From Bacteroidota bacterium (lineage in GTDB: Bacteria; Bacteroidota; Bacteroidia; Bacteroidales; Lentimicrobiaceae): a DNA stretch of 64,000 nucleotides. The translations under genes were made by a program, and so were the position numbers. Below the pieces are notes generated by a model, which was not told the DNA's origin, searched no databases, and was given only the letters and a program-made list of their open reading frames with translations. The DNA is taken from positions 61,398-125,397 of the forward strand of contig JAEZDY010000003.1 of assembly GCA_023417935.1 (NCBI GenBank). The letters run 5' to 3'. This document shows, piece by piece, positions 24,306-33,887 of this stretch (the first letter of the stretch is position 1; the number at the start of each line of letters is the position of its first letter).

Positions 24306-27248
24306 ATGCCAACTGTTATACCGGTAAATAAGTGGAACGAACTATCGAATAAACTCAAAGGAGATATTTTCACAGGGGAGTCCATGAGAATACTATATGC
24401 AACCGATGCATCTGCATATAGGGAACTACCCATAGCAGTTGCCCGCCCTAAAGATGAATCGGATATTATCACCCTGATTCACTTTGCCAACAAAATGAAG
24501 GTTGCATTAATTCCCCGAACTGCAGGTACATCACTTGCAGGTCAGGTGGTTGGAAACGGGATTGTTGTTGATGTATCGAAATACATGAACCGCATTCTTG
24601 AAATTAATCAGGATGAGCATTGGGTAAGAGTAGAACCTGGAGTGGTGCTAGATGAACTAAACAAGGCACTTCTTCCAACCGGCTTATTTTTTGGGCCTGA
24701 AACATCTACTTCTAACAGGTGTATGATAGGTGGAATGGTAGGAAATAATGCCTGTGGTTCACATTCACTGGTATATGGAAGTACTCGTGATCACACATTG
24801 GAAATCTCTGCAATTCTAAGTGATGGTTCAAAAGCGACATTCAAATCAATTGGCACTGAGGAATTCGGGAGGAAATGTGAAGAGGATACCCTGGAAGGTA
24901 AAATATACGCTCACTTTAGGGATATTCTGGGTGATCAGCATAACAAAACAGAGATTGTAAATAATTACCCTGATCCGCGTCTCGAGAGAAGAAACACTGG
25001 ATATGCTCTTGACCTATTGCTTGATTCAGAGCAATTTAGCGAATCTGATAAACAGTTTAATCTTTGCAAATTACTTGCTGGCTCCGAAGGAACACTAGCA
25101 TTCTCAACAGAAATAAAACTAAACCTTGTTCCTCTTCCACCAAAGGAAAAGGCACTTGTTTGCATACATTGCCGCTCTCTTGAAGAAGCTTTTAAGGCAA
25201 ATCTTATAGCCTTAAGACATAAGCCGGTAGCAATTGAATTGATTGACCACTTCATAGTAGAACGAACAAAAGACAATATTGAGCAAAGGAAGAACCGCTT
25301 TTTTATTAGTGGTGAGCCTGCTGCAATACTGGTAGTAGAATTTGCTTTCAATTCAAAAGAAGAGATTCTTGAAGCAGCTAATTCTCTTGAGCAGAGCATG
25401 CTGATTCATGGTTATGGATACCACTTTCCGGTAATCTTTGGTAATGATATTAATAAAGTTTGGGCTCTCAGGAAAGCGGGGCTTGGACTTCTGTCAAACG
25501 TTAAAGGTGATAAAAAGCCTGTTGCCGTAATTGAAGATACAGCAGTTTTGCCTGAAATGCTTCCATTGTACATGGATGAGTTTAAGGCAATGCTCGTTAA
25601 GCTTGGTCTTGAATGTGTTTATTATGCTCATATAGCTACGGGAGAGCTGCATTTACGTCCAATGCTGGATCTGAAAGATCCTGAGGATGTTGAACTGTTT
25701 CACACTGTCGCACTGGAATCAGCAAAGCTTGTAAAAAAATATCGTGGCTCATTAAGCGGAGAACATGGTGACGGCCGGTTAAGGGGTGAATTCATACCGT
25801 TAATGCTTGGTGATCATGTTTATGAATTACTCAAAGGTGTTAAGCACACTTTTGACCCATATGGCATCTTTAACCCAGGAAAGATAACTGCTACGCCTGT
25901 AATGAATTCATTTTTGCGTTATGAATCCGGACAAAAAACGCGTGAAATAGAAACTGTATTTGACTTTTCTGAAAACCTGGGCATTGTCAGGGCTGCAGAA
26001 CAATGCAATGGTTCAGGTGATTGCAGGAAATCAGAACAATTTGCCGGTACTATGTGCCCTAGTTATCAGGCCACCCGTGATGAAAGAGATACAACCAGGG
26101 CCCGTGCGAATATTTTACGTGAATTGCTTACCCGAAGCGATAAGAAGAACCCCTTTGACCATAAGGAAATACTGGAAGTAATGGATCTGTGCATCTCTTG
26201 CAAAGGGTGCAAAGCCGAATGTCCGTCAAATGTGGATATGGCAAAATACAAAGCTGAGTTTCTGCAGCATTATTATGATGCAAACGGAACTCCATTAAGA
26301 TCATGGATTATTGCAAACATAACTGCTTTCAATAGAATTGGAGCTTTGATGCCTCCTTTCTACAATTGGTTTGTAAAGAACAATTTCCTTTCAGGCATTT
26401 TTCAAAAAGCCATTGGGTTTTCACAAAAGCGTTCATTGCCATTATTACATAAAACTACGTTAAAGAGTTGGTTCGCAAAACAAAAGCTGCTTCAGCCGAA
26501 AGGGCGCATTGTTTATTTGTTTGCTGACGAGTTTACCAACTACAATGATGTTAAGATTGGTATCAGTGCTATCAAAGTCTTGAATAAACTTGGTTACACG
26601 GTTGAAATTCCTGATCATAAAGAAAGTGGACGAACTTTCCTGAGTAAAGGTTTAGTCAGAAAAGCAAAGAAACTTGCTAATGACAATGTTGAAATACTTT
26701 CATCAGTTATTACCAGTGAGTCACCTCTTATTGGGATTGAACCATCGGCAATACTCACATTTAAGGATGAGTATATTGACTTAACCATGGGTGAAACAAA
26801 AGAAAAGGCAAAACAATTAGCTGGCAATGTATATCTATTTGACGACTTTATAATGCGTGAAGTTGCAGCTGGGCGCATTTCAAGCGAAAGCTTTAAGGGA
26901 AATTCAAGAAAGATAAAGCTTCATGGACACTGTCATCAAAAAGCACTTGCCTCAACAGTATCCACTAAACAAATGCTCTCACTGCCTGCAGGTTATCAGG
27001 TTGAGGAAATCAAATCAGGCTGCTGTGGGATGGCTGGCTCTTTTGGATTTGAAACAGAACATTATGATGTTTCAATGAAAATTGGTGAACTGGTGCTCTT
27101 TCCTGAAGTTAGATCATCAGGCAATGATACCACAATTGCTGCCCCGGGAACAAGCTGCCGGCATCAAATAAAAGATGGTACAGGCAGAAATGCATTACAC
27201 CCCATTGAGATTCTTTGGGAGTCATTGCAAATGTCAAGTGCAGAATGA
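24306..27248 (+). CDS. FAD-linked oxidase fused to an Fe-S (GlpC/CCG-type) subunit
   Basis: A 980-aa cytosolic dehydrogenase of the D-lactate/glycolate/D-2-hydroxyacid type. ATG 24306 is used because the in-frame ATG at 24234 lies inside the upstream terminator. Residues about 1-520 are the FAD-binding PCMH and oxidase C-terminal domains (RTAGTSLAGQVVG, then GSLSGEHGDGRLRG). After about 570 come Fe-S motifs (CNGSGDCRK; CISCKGCKAECPSNVDM) and a C-terminal heterodisulfide-reductase-like CCG region (HGHCHQKAL, SGCCGMAGSFG). In many bacteria these parts are separate genes (GlcD/GlcF or LutA/B), so this is a fused single-chain form. The substrate cannot be read from the sequence. Confidence 0.9.
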   Translation: MPTVIPVNKWNELSNKLKGDIFTGESMRILYATDASAYRELPIAVARPKDESDIITLIHFANKMKVALIPRTAGTSLAGQVVGNGIVVDVSKYMNRILEINQDEHWVRVEPGVVLDELNKALLPTGLFFGPETSTSNRCMIGGMVGNNACGSHSLVYGSTRDHTLEISAILSDGSKATFKSIGTEEFGRKCEEDTLEGKIYAHFRDILGDQHNKTEIVNNYPDPRLERRNTGYALDLLLDSEQFSESDKQFNLCKLLAGSEGTLAFSTEIKLNLVPLPPKEKALVCIHCRSLEEAFKANLIALRHKPVAIELIDHFIVERTKDNIEQRKNRFFISGEPAAILVVEFAFNSKEEILEAANSLEQSMLIHGYGYHFPVIFGNDINKVWALRKAGLGLLSNVKGDKKPVAVIEDTAVLPEMLPLYMDEFKAMLVKLGLECVYYAHIATGELHLRPMLDLKDPEDVELFHTVALESAKLVKKYRGSLSGEHGDGRLRGEFIPLMLGDHVYELLKGVKHTFDPYGIFNPGKITATPVMNSFLRYESGQKTREIETVFDFSENLGIVRAAEQCNGSGDCRKSEQFAGTMCPSYQATRDERDTTRARANILRELLTRSDKKNPFDHKEILEVMDLCISCKGCKAECPSNVDMAKYKAEFLQHYYDANGTPLRSWIIANITAFNRIGALMPPFYNWFVKNNFLSGIFQKAIGFSQKRSLPLLHKTTLKSWFAKQKLLQPKGRIVYLFADEFTNYNDVKIGISAIKVLNKLGYTVEIPDHKESGRTFLSKGLVRKAKKLANDNVEILSSVITSESPLIGIEPSAILTFKDEYIDLTMGETKEKAKQLAGNVYLFDDFIMREVAAGRISSESFKGNSRKIKLHGHCHQKALASTVSTKQMLSLPAGYQVEEIKSGCCGMAGSFGFETEHYDVSMKIGELVLFPEVRSSGNDTTIAAPGTSCRHQIKDGTGRNALHPIEILWESLQMSSAE

Positions 27249-27336
27249 CTCCAAAGAGGTTTTTAAGGTTTCATTTCGATGTGAACCTATGACAAGTATT
27301 ATAGTAATTGGTTAAGCAGAAGAAATTTGTGACAAT

Positions 27337-28059
27337 ATGGAGATACCGCACTGGCAGGAAAGAACACTCCTTTTAGCAGGGAAAGAAAAAATAAAAAAAT
27401 TGGCGGATGCACATGTACTTGTTTGCGGAGTGGGAGGTGTAGGCTCCTATGCTGCTGAACAACTAGCCCGGGCAGGTGTAGGAAGTTTGACAATAGTGGA
27501 TGGTGATACAATCCACGAAACCAATCGCAATCGACAACTCCCCGCACTTGTAAGCACACAAGAGTCCTATAAAGCTGTTGTTGTAGGGAATAGATTGCGG
27601 GATATAAATCCGGAGATCAATCTTACAATTATTCAGGAGTATATTAAAGATCAACGAATGATTGACATTATCAATCATGGTTACGATTATGTAATTGATG
27701 CAATTGATACTTTATCACCTAAAGTCTACCTGATTTATCACACATTTAATGCGGGTATTCCGCTTGTCAGTTCTATGGGTGCAGGTGGGAAAACCGACCC
27801 TTCTCTTATAAAAGTAAGTGATATCGATGATACATACAATTGCAAGCTAGCATACTACATGCGTAAACGTTTGCACAAACTCGGTATTTGGACAGGATTT
27901 AAGGCAGTTTATTCCCCTGAAGTTGTTTCTCGTAATTCGGTTGCGCTTCTTGAAGGAGAGATGAATAAGAAATCAACAGTAGGCACAATCTCATATATGC
28001 CAGCCATGTTCGGATGTTACTGTGCCTCAGTAGTAATTCGAGATATTATGGATTTCTGA
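27337..28059 (+). CDS. tcdA: tRNA threonylcarbamoyladenosine dehydratase
   Basis: TcdA (CsdL/YgdL) cyclises t6A37 to ct6A in tRNAs reading ANN codons, using ATP. The 240-aa ThiF/E1-like protein has the nucleotide-binding glycine loop CGVGGVGSYAAEQLARAGVG at 30-49, then IVDGDTIHETNRNRQ with the conserved N-R-N-R-Q. The sequence around SMGAGGKTDPSLIKVSDI matches the TcdA subfamily rather than MoeB/ThiF (no C-terminal zinc cysteine quartet). It is a single gene. Confidence 0.93.
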   Translation: MEIPHWQERTLLLAGKEKIKKLADAHVLVCGVGGVGSYAAEQLARAGVGSLTIVDGDTIHETNRNRQLPALVSTQESYKAVVVGNRLRDINPEINLTIIQEYIKDQRMIDIINHGYDYVIDAIDTLSPKVYLIYHTFNAGIPLVSSMGAGGKTDPSLIKVSDIDDTYNCKLAYYMRKRLHKLGIWTGFKAVYSPEVVSRNSVALLEGEMNKKSTVGTISYMPAMFGCYCASVVIRDIMDF

Positions 28060-28203
28060 CATTATTGATTACTGATTCAGAACACCAGTTACTAACACTG
28101 ATTTTGTTATTAAAAATATTTGGATGATACTCTGTGATGTTAATAATTTTATAATTTTACTGAGATCGTACATAATGACTAATCGGTTTCCAAATCTTAA
28201 CAG

Positions 28204-29961
28204 ATGATTAATACATCTTTTGTAAAGGCAGCATCAGTCGAAGAAAGTGATACACTTCAAAAAGATACAATCCAGAAAATACAAAGAGTTTACGGTAAAA
28301 CTTTAAAAGCTTCAATACTCATTTTTTCACCGGTAGGCAAGCTATTTACAGATCCTGTATTGCAATCACCATATATAATTCCCGGTACTAAATCAGGTAA
28401 GCTCTGGCAATGTTGTGATGCTACCATTGCTACAATGTTATCAGCAACCGGTGAAGTTGGCAGGCCATTGATTAAAAGTTGCAATTGCGGCCATGAAATT
28501 AGTCTGATAACCATGAAATTGCATAATAATGCAGCATTTAATCTAATTATTATTCAGCTTACTTCGAGAAATGGTAATGAAGATAAAATAAGACAGTTTG
28601 CTGCACGAAATGGTTATACGATTTCTCAAATCAATGAAGCAGCTAACCAGTTAGAATTTGCTGATTATGACAGGTTTATTTATTCATGTTCTATTTTAAG
28701 TTACCAGAATGAATTATTTAGCAATATAATTCAAAGCACTACATCCGTTGCTAATAAGCAAAGTGATGAAGATAGGTCTATGCATGAAGAAGCACTTATT
28801 AAAGCAAAGAATGAAGCGGAGGAATCGAGCAGACTTAAGTCTTCATTGCTTGCAAACATGAGTCACGAGCTACGAACTCCGATGACAGGAATACTGGGAT
28901 TTTCTGAAATACTTCATGATGAATTGGAAGATAACCGGTTGAAAAATATGGCTTCAACCATATACAAATCAGCCAACCGGTTAATGACTACCCTAAATTC
29001 TATAATGGATCTGTCCGCTATAGAATCCAATCGCACAAGTCTTGCATTAAAAGCAGTAAATGTGAAGAACACATTCATGGGTCTTCTTCGGAATGCATAC
29101 TCAATTGCAAGCGATAAAGGACTATATATCCGGACGGCATTGCCGCCTCATATAAATGTTATTGCTGATGACAAGCTACTAGGTCAACTACTGCATCATT
29201 TGATTGATAATGCGATTAAATTCACTATTGATGGAGGAATATCAATTAGTGCATACTCCGGACTTAGAGATACATCCGATGTAGTTATTAAAATCAGTGA
29301 TACGGGAATTGGAATAGCACCTCAGCATCATAAACTTATTTTTGAAGAGTTCAGACAGGTAAGCGAAGGATTATCAAGAACTTTTGAAGGTAGTGGTCTA
29401 GGCCTCTCCCTGGTTATGAAGATCTCCCGGCTGTTAAATGCGAAAGTTTGGGTTGAAAGTGTACCTGAAAAAGGTTCTGATTTTTACATTTCACTCCCAT
29501 CAGCTGCAGTAGTGAATGATGTAATAGCACCTGAGATTGAAAAAGTTGAACCAATCAACACTATACGGTTAGGAAGGGGCAATGTTCCTGAAGTGCTTAT
29601 TGTTGAGGATAATGAGATCAACCGCCGCCTTGCAGCCCTATATCTAAGAGAGATTTGTAATATTGATATGGCTGAGAATGGGTACATTGCAATGACTAAA
29701 ATCAAGGCCAAGAAGTATGATGCAGTGCTAATGGATATAAATCTTGGTGCAGGACCGAATGGAATCCACATTGCCCAGGAAATCCGTGCTATTGAGCATT
29801 ATAGTGATGTACCCATTATTGCTGTAACAGGGTACACTATGCAAGGTGACAGGGAAAGGTTACTATCCAATGGATGTACGCATTATGTTGCCAAGCCTTA
29901 TGATAAGAAAACACTGATAAAATTATTCTCCGGACTACTATACAAGCAAGCTGCAGGTTGA
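28204..29961 (+). CDS. Hybrid sensor histidine kinase with N-terminal PocR-like sensor domain
   Basis: A 585-aa cytosolic hybrid kinase with no membrane helix. Residues about 25-180 form the sensor part, with paired cysteines (Cys70-Cys71 and Cys93-x-Cys95) around KLWQCCDATIATML and LIKSCNCGHEISL. This spacing resembles PocR-type ligand-binding domains, which is my best guess. A coiled-coil linker (about 190-212) follows. The kinase has the H-box SHELRTP with His221, N-box LIDNAIKF (Asn336), DTGIGI 366-371 and GSGLGL 396-401. A receiver domain occupies about 463-580 with VLIVEDN, Asp511 in VLMDIN, and Lys near YVAKPYD. No cognate output gene is adjacent. Confidence 0.88.
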   Translation: MINTSFVKAASVEESDTLQKDTIQKIQRVYGKTLKASILIFSPVGKLFTDPVLQSPYIIPGTKSGKLWQCCDATIATMLSATGEVGRPLIKSCNCGHEISLITMKLHNNAAFNLIIIQLTSRNGNEDKIRQFAARNGYTISQINEAANQLEFADYDRFIYSCSILSYQNELFSNIIQSTTSVANKQSDEDRSMHEEALIKAKNEAEESSRLKSSLLANMSHELRTPMTGILGFSEILHDELEDNRLKNMASTIYKSANRLMTTLNSIMDLSAIESNRTSLALKAVNVKNTFMGLLRNAYSIASDKGLYIRTALPPHINVIADDKLLGQLLHHLIDNAIKFTIDGGISISAYSGLRDTSDVVIKISDTGIGIAPQHHKLIFEEFRQVSEGLSRTFEGSGLGLSLVMKISRLLNAKVWVESVPEKGSDFYISLPSAAVVNDVIAPEIEKVEPINTIRLGRGNVPEVLIVEDNEINRRLAALYLREICNIDMAENGYIAMTKIKAKKYDAVLMDINLGAGPNGIHIAQEIRAIEHYSDVPIIAVTGYTMQGDRERLLSNGCTHYVAKPYDKKTLIKLFSGLLYKQAAG

Positions 29962-30134
29962 AGTAATATTTTTTCAAACAACCCAGGTCATTAACTTCTC
30001 ATATCTTCCTTAAGAAAGCACTGAATTTTATGATCTTAACGATCTTCAATACTTACTTAAAAGAGCTTGCTGATATTTTTGATTAGAAAAGAACCTTAAT
30101 GTTGATAAAAGCAATTACTTAGATTAGCATTAGG

Positions 30135-31049
30135 TCAGATATAAATAGCAACCCCTTCTTCTGCAATTATTGTTTCACTAAATGTCTTTTTAGCTTCCGT
30201 GAGCATAGCATCCAAATCATCATACCTTGCTGAAAAGTGCCCAAGCATTAACTTCTTAGCGCCTGCTAGTTTGGCAATTGTGGCTGCCTGCACATTGGTT
30301 GAGTGCATCTTATCATGTGCTGCCTGATGTAAATCATGACTGAATGTTGATTCATGATACAGTAAGTCACAACCCATTATGCTATCAATTATATCTTCAT
30401 TGTATACAGTATCAGAGATAAAAGCGTATGTACGGGGAATATCAGGTGGATTTGTAAGCACTCCATTCGGAATTATTTCGCCATCATCTGCAATAAAGTC
30501 CATTCCTTTTGCTAAAGAGGAATAGAATATAATAGGCACACCAAATCTATCAGCTGCTTCCTTATTTATATGCCTGGGCTGTAACTTCTCCCTGAAAATG
30601 AACCCTGTAGTCGGAATGCGGTGTTTTAGGGGAATTGAACTAACAGTGAGCCTTCCATCATCAAAAATCACTTCTTCAACCTCAGATTGAGTCGGTTTAA
30701 AACTCAAATTGTAGACCAAAGAGGTTTCAGATGCCTTAAGCTGAAGTCTGATGATATCTTCAAGTAATGGAGGACCGTAAATCTTAAGTTCTTCAGTTCT
30801 GCGCATTAAGTGCATGGTTGATAACAACCCTATTAATCCAAAGAAATGATCTCCATGCAAATGACTTATAAAAATATTTTTAATCCTATTAGTTCTGACC
30901 CTTAACTCACGCAGCCTGAATTGAGTTCCTTCTCCACAATCAATCAAAAACAAATTATTGCAGTGATTGATTAGGTGAGATGTTAAATTCCTTTCATCTG
31001 TTGCAATAGCAGCGCTGCTTCCAAGTACAGTAATTGAGAACTCTTTCAT
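30135..31049 (-). CDS. rnz: Ribonuclease Z
   Basis: RNase Z removes the 3' trailer from tRNA precursors with two zinc ions. The 304-aa protein has the metallo-beta-lactamase motif SHLHGDHFFGL (His63, His65, Asp67, His68), an exosite-like insert before LKHRIPTTGF, and later HESTFSHDLHQAAHDKMHS and LGHFSARY that supply the remaining ligands. Length and order match bacterial short-form RNase Z. It reads toward the hybrid kinase (convergent) and follows rpsA. Confidence 0.95.
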   Translation of the reverse strand: MKEFSITVLGSSAAIATDERNLTSHLINHCNNLFLIDCGEGTQFRLRELRVRTNRIKNIFISHLHGDHFFGLIGLLSTMHLMRRTEELKIYGPPLLEDIIRLQLKASETSLVYNLSFKPTQSEVEEVIFDDGRLTVSSIPLKHRIPTTGFIFREKLQPRHINKEAADRFGVPIIFYSSLAKGMDFIADDGEIIPNGVLTNPPDIPRTYAFISDTVYNEDIIDSIMGCDLLYHESTFSHDLHQAAHDKMHSTNVQAATIAKLAGAKKLMLGHFSARYDDLDAMLTEAKKTFSETIIAEEGVAIYI

Positions 31050-31128
31050 TATTCAAATTTAATCTGAGTGAGGTAAGTAATATATTTGAGTTTCTCTTGC
31101 CTTTTATCAAAACCCAATATACAATAAA

Positions 31129-31158
31129 CAAAGAAATCCCCGGAAAGGGGATTTCTTT
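31129..31158 (-). terminator. Terminator of rpsA
   Basis: AAAGAAATCCCC (31130-31141) pairs perfectly with 31147-31158 over a 5-nt loop. Read on the minus strand it ends in a TTTCTTTGTTT tract after rpsA. Confidence 0.9.
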
Positions 31159-31176
31159 ACTATTGTTCAATAAGAT

Positions 31177-33231
31177 TTATTCTTCTTTCTTCTTGTCTCT
31201 TGCAGCTTTTTCTGATTGTTCCATATCGGATTTCAGATTTGCGAGTGCTTCAAGGTCACCCAGAGTGGTTTTCTCAAGATTATCCTTCAGCTTCTTAACT
31301 GCACGTTTAGTAGTGGTTTCAGCATTTTCCTTGGTTGCTGTGGCTTCTTTATTCTTTTCAGAAACAGCATCCTGGAATATCCTTGAGTGTGAAAGAATTA
31401 TTTTCTTGTTCTCTTTTGAGAACTCGATAACCTTAAACTCAAGTGTTTCATCAACTTTTGCTGAGCTTGTGTCTTCCTTTACAGTATGGCGAATAGGAGC
31501 GAATCCTTCAACACCATAAGGCAGAGCTACAACAACACCCTTATCACTAACACCGGTTACAGTTCCTTTATGAACTGAGCCAACAGAGAATACTGATTCG
31601 AATACATCCCATGGATTTTCCTCTAGTTGTTTATGACCAAGGCTTAACCTGCGGTTTTCAACATCTACATCAAGTACAATCACATCAATTTTCTCACCAA
31701 TCTTGGTGAATTCTGCAGGATGCTTGATCTTCTTTGACCATGAGAGGTCAGATATGTGGATTAATCCATCAACACCTTCTTCAAGTTCAACGAATATACC
31801 GAAGTTAGTGAAGTTACGTACTGTTGCAACATGCTTTGAGTTCAACGGATACTTCTCACGGATATTGGTCCATGGATCTGGAATCAGTTGCTTAATACCC
31901 AATGACATCTTGCGCTCATCGCGGTCAAGTGTTAAAATAACAGCGTTCACTTCATCACCTACTTTCAGGAAATCCTGCGCAGTGCGGAGATGCTGTGACC
32001 ATGACATTTCAGAAACGTGAATCAAACCTTCAACACCTGCAGCAATTTCAATAAATGCACCGTAATCAGCAATAACAACTACGCGGCCTTTAACCTGGTC
32101 ACCCACTTTGATGTTTTCATCAAGTGAATCCCATGGATGAGGTGTAAGTTGTTTAAGTCCAAGTGCAATACGTTTTTTGTTTTCATCGAAATCAAGGATA
32201 ACAACACTGATCTTCTGATCAAGCTGTACAATTTCTTCAGGATGGTTAATACGGCCCCAAGAAAGGTCAGTGATGTGAACAAGACCATCAACACCGCCCA
32301 AATCAACGAATACACCGTATGAAGTGATGTTTTTAACAGTACCCTCAAGAATTTGTCCTTTTTCAAGTTTGCTGATAATATCAGCTTTCTGATGTTCGAG
32401 TTCGTCTTCAATCAGGGCTTTGTGTGAAACAACCACATTCTTATACTCCTGATTAATCTTAACAACCTTGAACTCCATTACTTTATCTACATAGATATCG
32501 TAATCGCGGATTGGCTTAACATCAATCTGTGAACCTGGCAAGAAAGCTTCTATACCAAATACATCTACAATTAAACCACCCTTAGTACGGCATTTAACGT
32601 AGCCGTTGATAATTTCTTCTTTTTCGAATGCCTGGTTTACGCGCTCCCATGAACGAAGGATACGTGCCTTTTTGTGTGAGAGGATCAATTGTCCACCCAT
32701 ATCTTCCTGACTTTCCACATATACTTCGATCATATCCCCAACCTTAAGTTTTGGATTATATCTAAGTTCAGATTGAGGAATAACGCCATCAGATTTGAAG
32801 CCGATATTAACAACAACTTCACGGCTATTCATTGCAACTACAGTACCATCTATAACTTCATGCTCTACTATTGAGCTAAGGGTTTTGTCATAAAGGCCTT
32901 CTAATTTATTTCTTTCATCGGTTGAATAATTTTCATGTTTCTTACCGATAGCATCCCAATCGAAATTTTCGAGTGAAATTTGTGTGATCTGTGATGCTTT
33001 TAGTTTCTCAACTGTAGGTTCATCATCATCATCAAAAGCAACTTGATCTGCAGCTTCTGGTGCAACCTCAGTGGTTGATTCAGCCTCCAAAGTGTTAATT
33101 ACAGTTTCTGAATCTTTGCCTGCAGAGATATCTGCTTGCTGGTCGAGATCATTGATTTGTTCTTCCGCAGTTTGTTCTGCGTTTGTTAATTCATCATTAT
33201 TGACGTTCAATTCGTTGTTCGTCATTGGCAT
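31177..33231 (-). CDS. rpsA: 30S ribosomal protein S1
   Basis: S1 captures mRNA on the small subunit. The 684-aa protein has a long acidic N-terminal extension (about 1-110, rich in D/E/Q) followed by six S1 RNA-binding domains. Typical blade sequences repeat: GTVVAMNSREVVVNIGF, GTVKNITSYGVFVDLGGVDGLVHITDLSW, VADYGAFIEIAAGVEGLIHVSEMSW, VRNFTNFGIFVELEEGVDGL. A lysine/glutamate-rich tail ends the protein. The acidic leader is common in Bacteroidota S1, where anti-Shine-Dalgarno use is weak and S1 matters more. Single gene with a strong TACCTTTG promoter. Confidence 0.97.
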   Translation of the reverse strand: MPMTNNELNVNNDELTNAEQTAEEQINDLDQQADISAGKDSETVINTLEAESTTEVAPEAADQVAFDDDDEPTVEKLKASQITQISLENFDWDAIGKKHENYSTDERNKLEGLYDKTLSSIVEHEVIDGTVVAMNSREVVVNIGFKSDGVIPQSELRYNPKLKVGDMIEVYVESQEDMGGQLILSHKKARILRSWERVNQAFEKEEIINGYVKCRTKGGLIVDVFGIEAFLPGSQIDVKPIRDYDIYVDKVMEFKVVKINQEYKNVVVSHKALIEDELEHQKADIISKLEKGQILEGTVKNITSYGVFVDLGGVDGLVHITDLSWGRINHPEEIVQLDQKISVVILDFDENKKRIALGLKQLTPHPWDSLDENIKVGDQVKGRVVVIADYGAFIEIAAGVEGLIHVSEMSWSQHLRTAQDFLKVGDEVNAVILTLDRDERKMSLGIKQLIPDPWTNIREKYPLNSKHVATVRNFTNFGIFVELEEGVDGLIHISDLSWSKKIKHPAEFTKIGEKIDVIVLDVDVENRRLSLGHKQLEENPWDVFESVFSVGSVHKGTVTGVSDKGVVVALPYGVEGFAPIRHTVKEDTSSAKVDETLEFKVIEFSKENKKIILSHSRIFQDAVSEKNKEATATKENAETTTKRAVKKLKDNLEKTTLGDLEALANLKSDMEQSEKAARDKKKEE

Positions 33232-33340
33232 TTTCTTTATGGCTCCGTAGGAACCTGGTTAATACTCAGTTAATTACACATTTCGCCAGACAGGTACTAC
33301 ACATTTTTAAAATATAATGCGAGCCGGCAAAACAGGGGTG

Positions 33341-33348
33341 CAAAGGTA
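33341..33348 (-). promoter_or_regulatory. TAnnTTTG promoter element for rpsA
   Basis: On the minus strand TACCTTTG lies about 110 bp upstream of ATG 33231, giving a fairly long 5' leader. A TTG occurs 24 bp further upstream (33373-33375). Confidence 0.55.
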
Positions 33349-33440
33349 CTAAATTATTTTTAATACCTATCACAATAATCAAATTTTTTACTGTGGAATA
33401 GGGAGTTTGGTGATTAGGTTAAAACGGGACTCAATACTTC

Positions 33441-33878
33441 CTAGAGTGTACGCTTCTCCCCTATCATCTCATCATATGCATCATCATTTGCTTCCCAGAG
33501 CTCAAGTTTTAAACCTTCAGGATCTATGATATGTGCGAACCTGCCGTAGTCAGTTACTTCAATTGAATTTAACCTGTAAACACCCTTATCAGCAAGCTTT
33601 TTTAGGATAGCATCCAGATTATCAACCCTAAAGTTGATCATCATCTCTTTTTCTGAAGGTTTAAAGTATTCACTGGCTTGTGAGAAAGGCGACCATACAG
33701 TGAAACCTTTTTGTGTTGGGTTCAGGCTTTGACGCCACTCAAAACTGGTACCATATTCATCTACATTAATACCAAGGTAATCAGCATACCATTGCTTCAC
33801 TTTGTCAGGATCTCTATATTTAATAAAGATCCCTCCAATGCCTGTTACCCTGCCAATAGAATCATCATTAACCATCAT
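33441..33878 (-). CDS. VOC-family (glyoxalase/dioxygenase superfamily) protein
   Basis: A 145-aa cytosolic protein with two beta-alpha-beta-beta-beta modules. The first is VTGIGGIFIKYRDPDKVKQWYADYLGI. The second is MMINFRVDNLDAILKKL ... RFAHIIDPEGLKLELWEA, whose last Glu is the usual metal ligand. The substrate is unknown. It starts 9 bp after the yidC stop and is probably co-transcribed with yidC. Confidence 0.9.
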   Translation of the reverse strand: MMVNDDSIGRVTGIGGIFIKYRDPDKVKQWYADYLGINVDEYGTSFEWRQSLNPTQKGFTVWSPFSQASEYFKPSEKEMMINFRVDNLDAILKKLADKGVYRLNSIEVTDYGRFAHIIDPEGLKLELWEANDDAYDEMIGEKRTL

Positions 33879-33887
33879 ATTGAGAGT

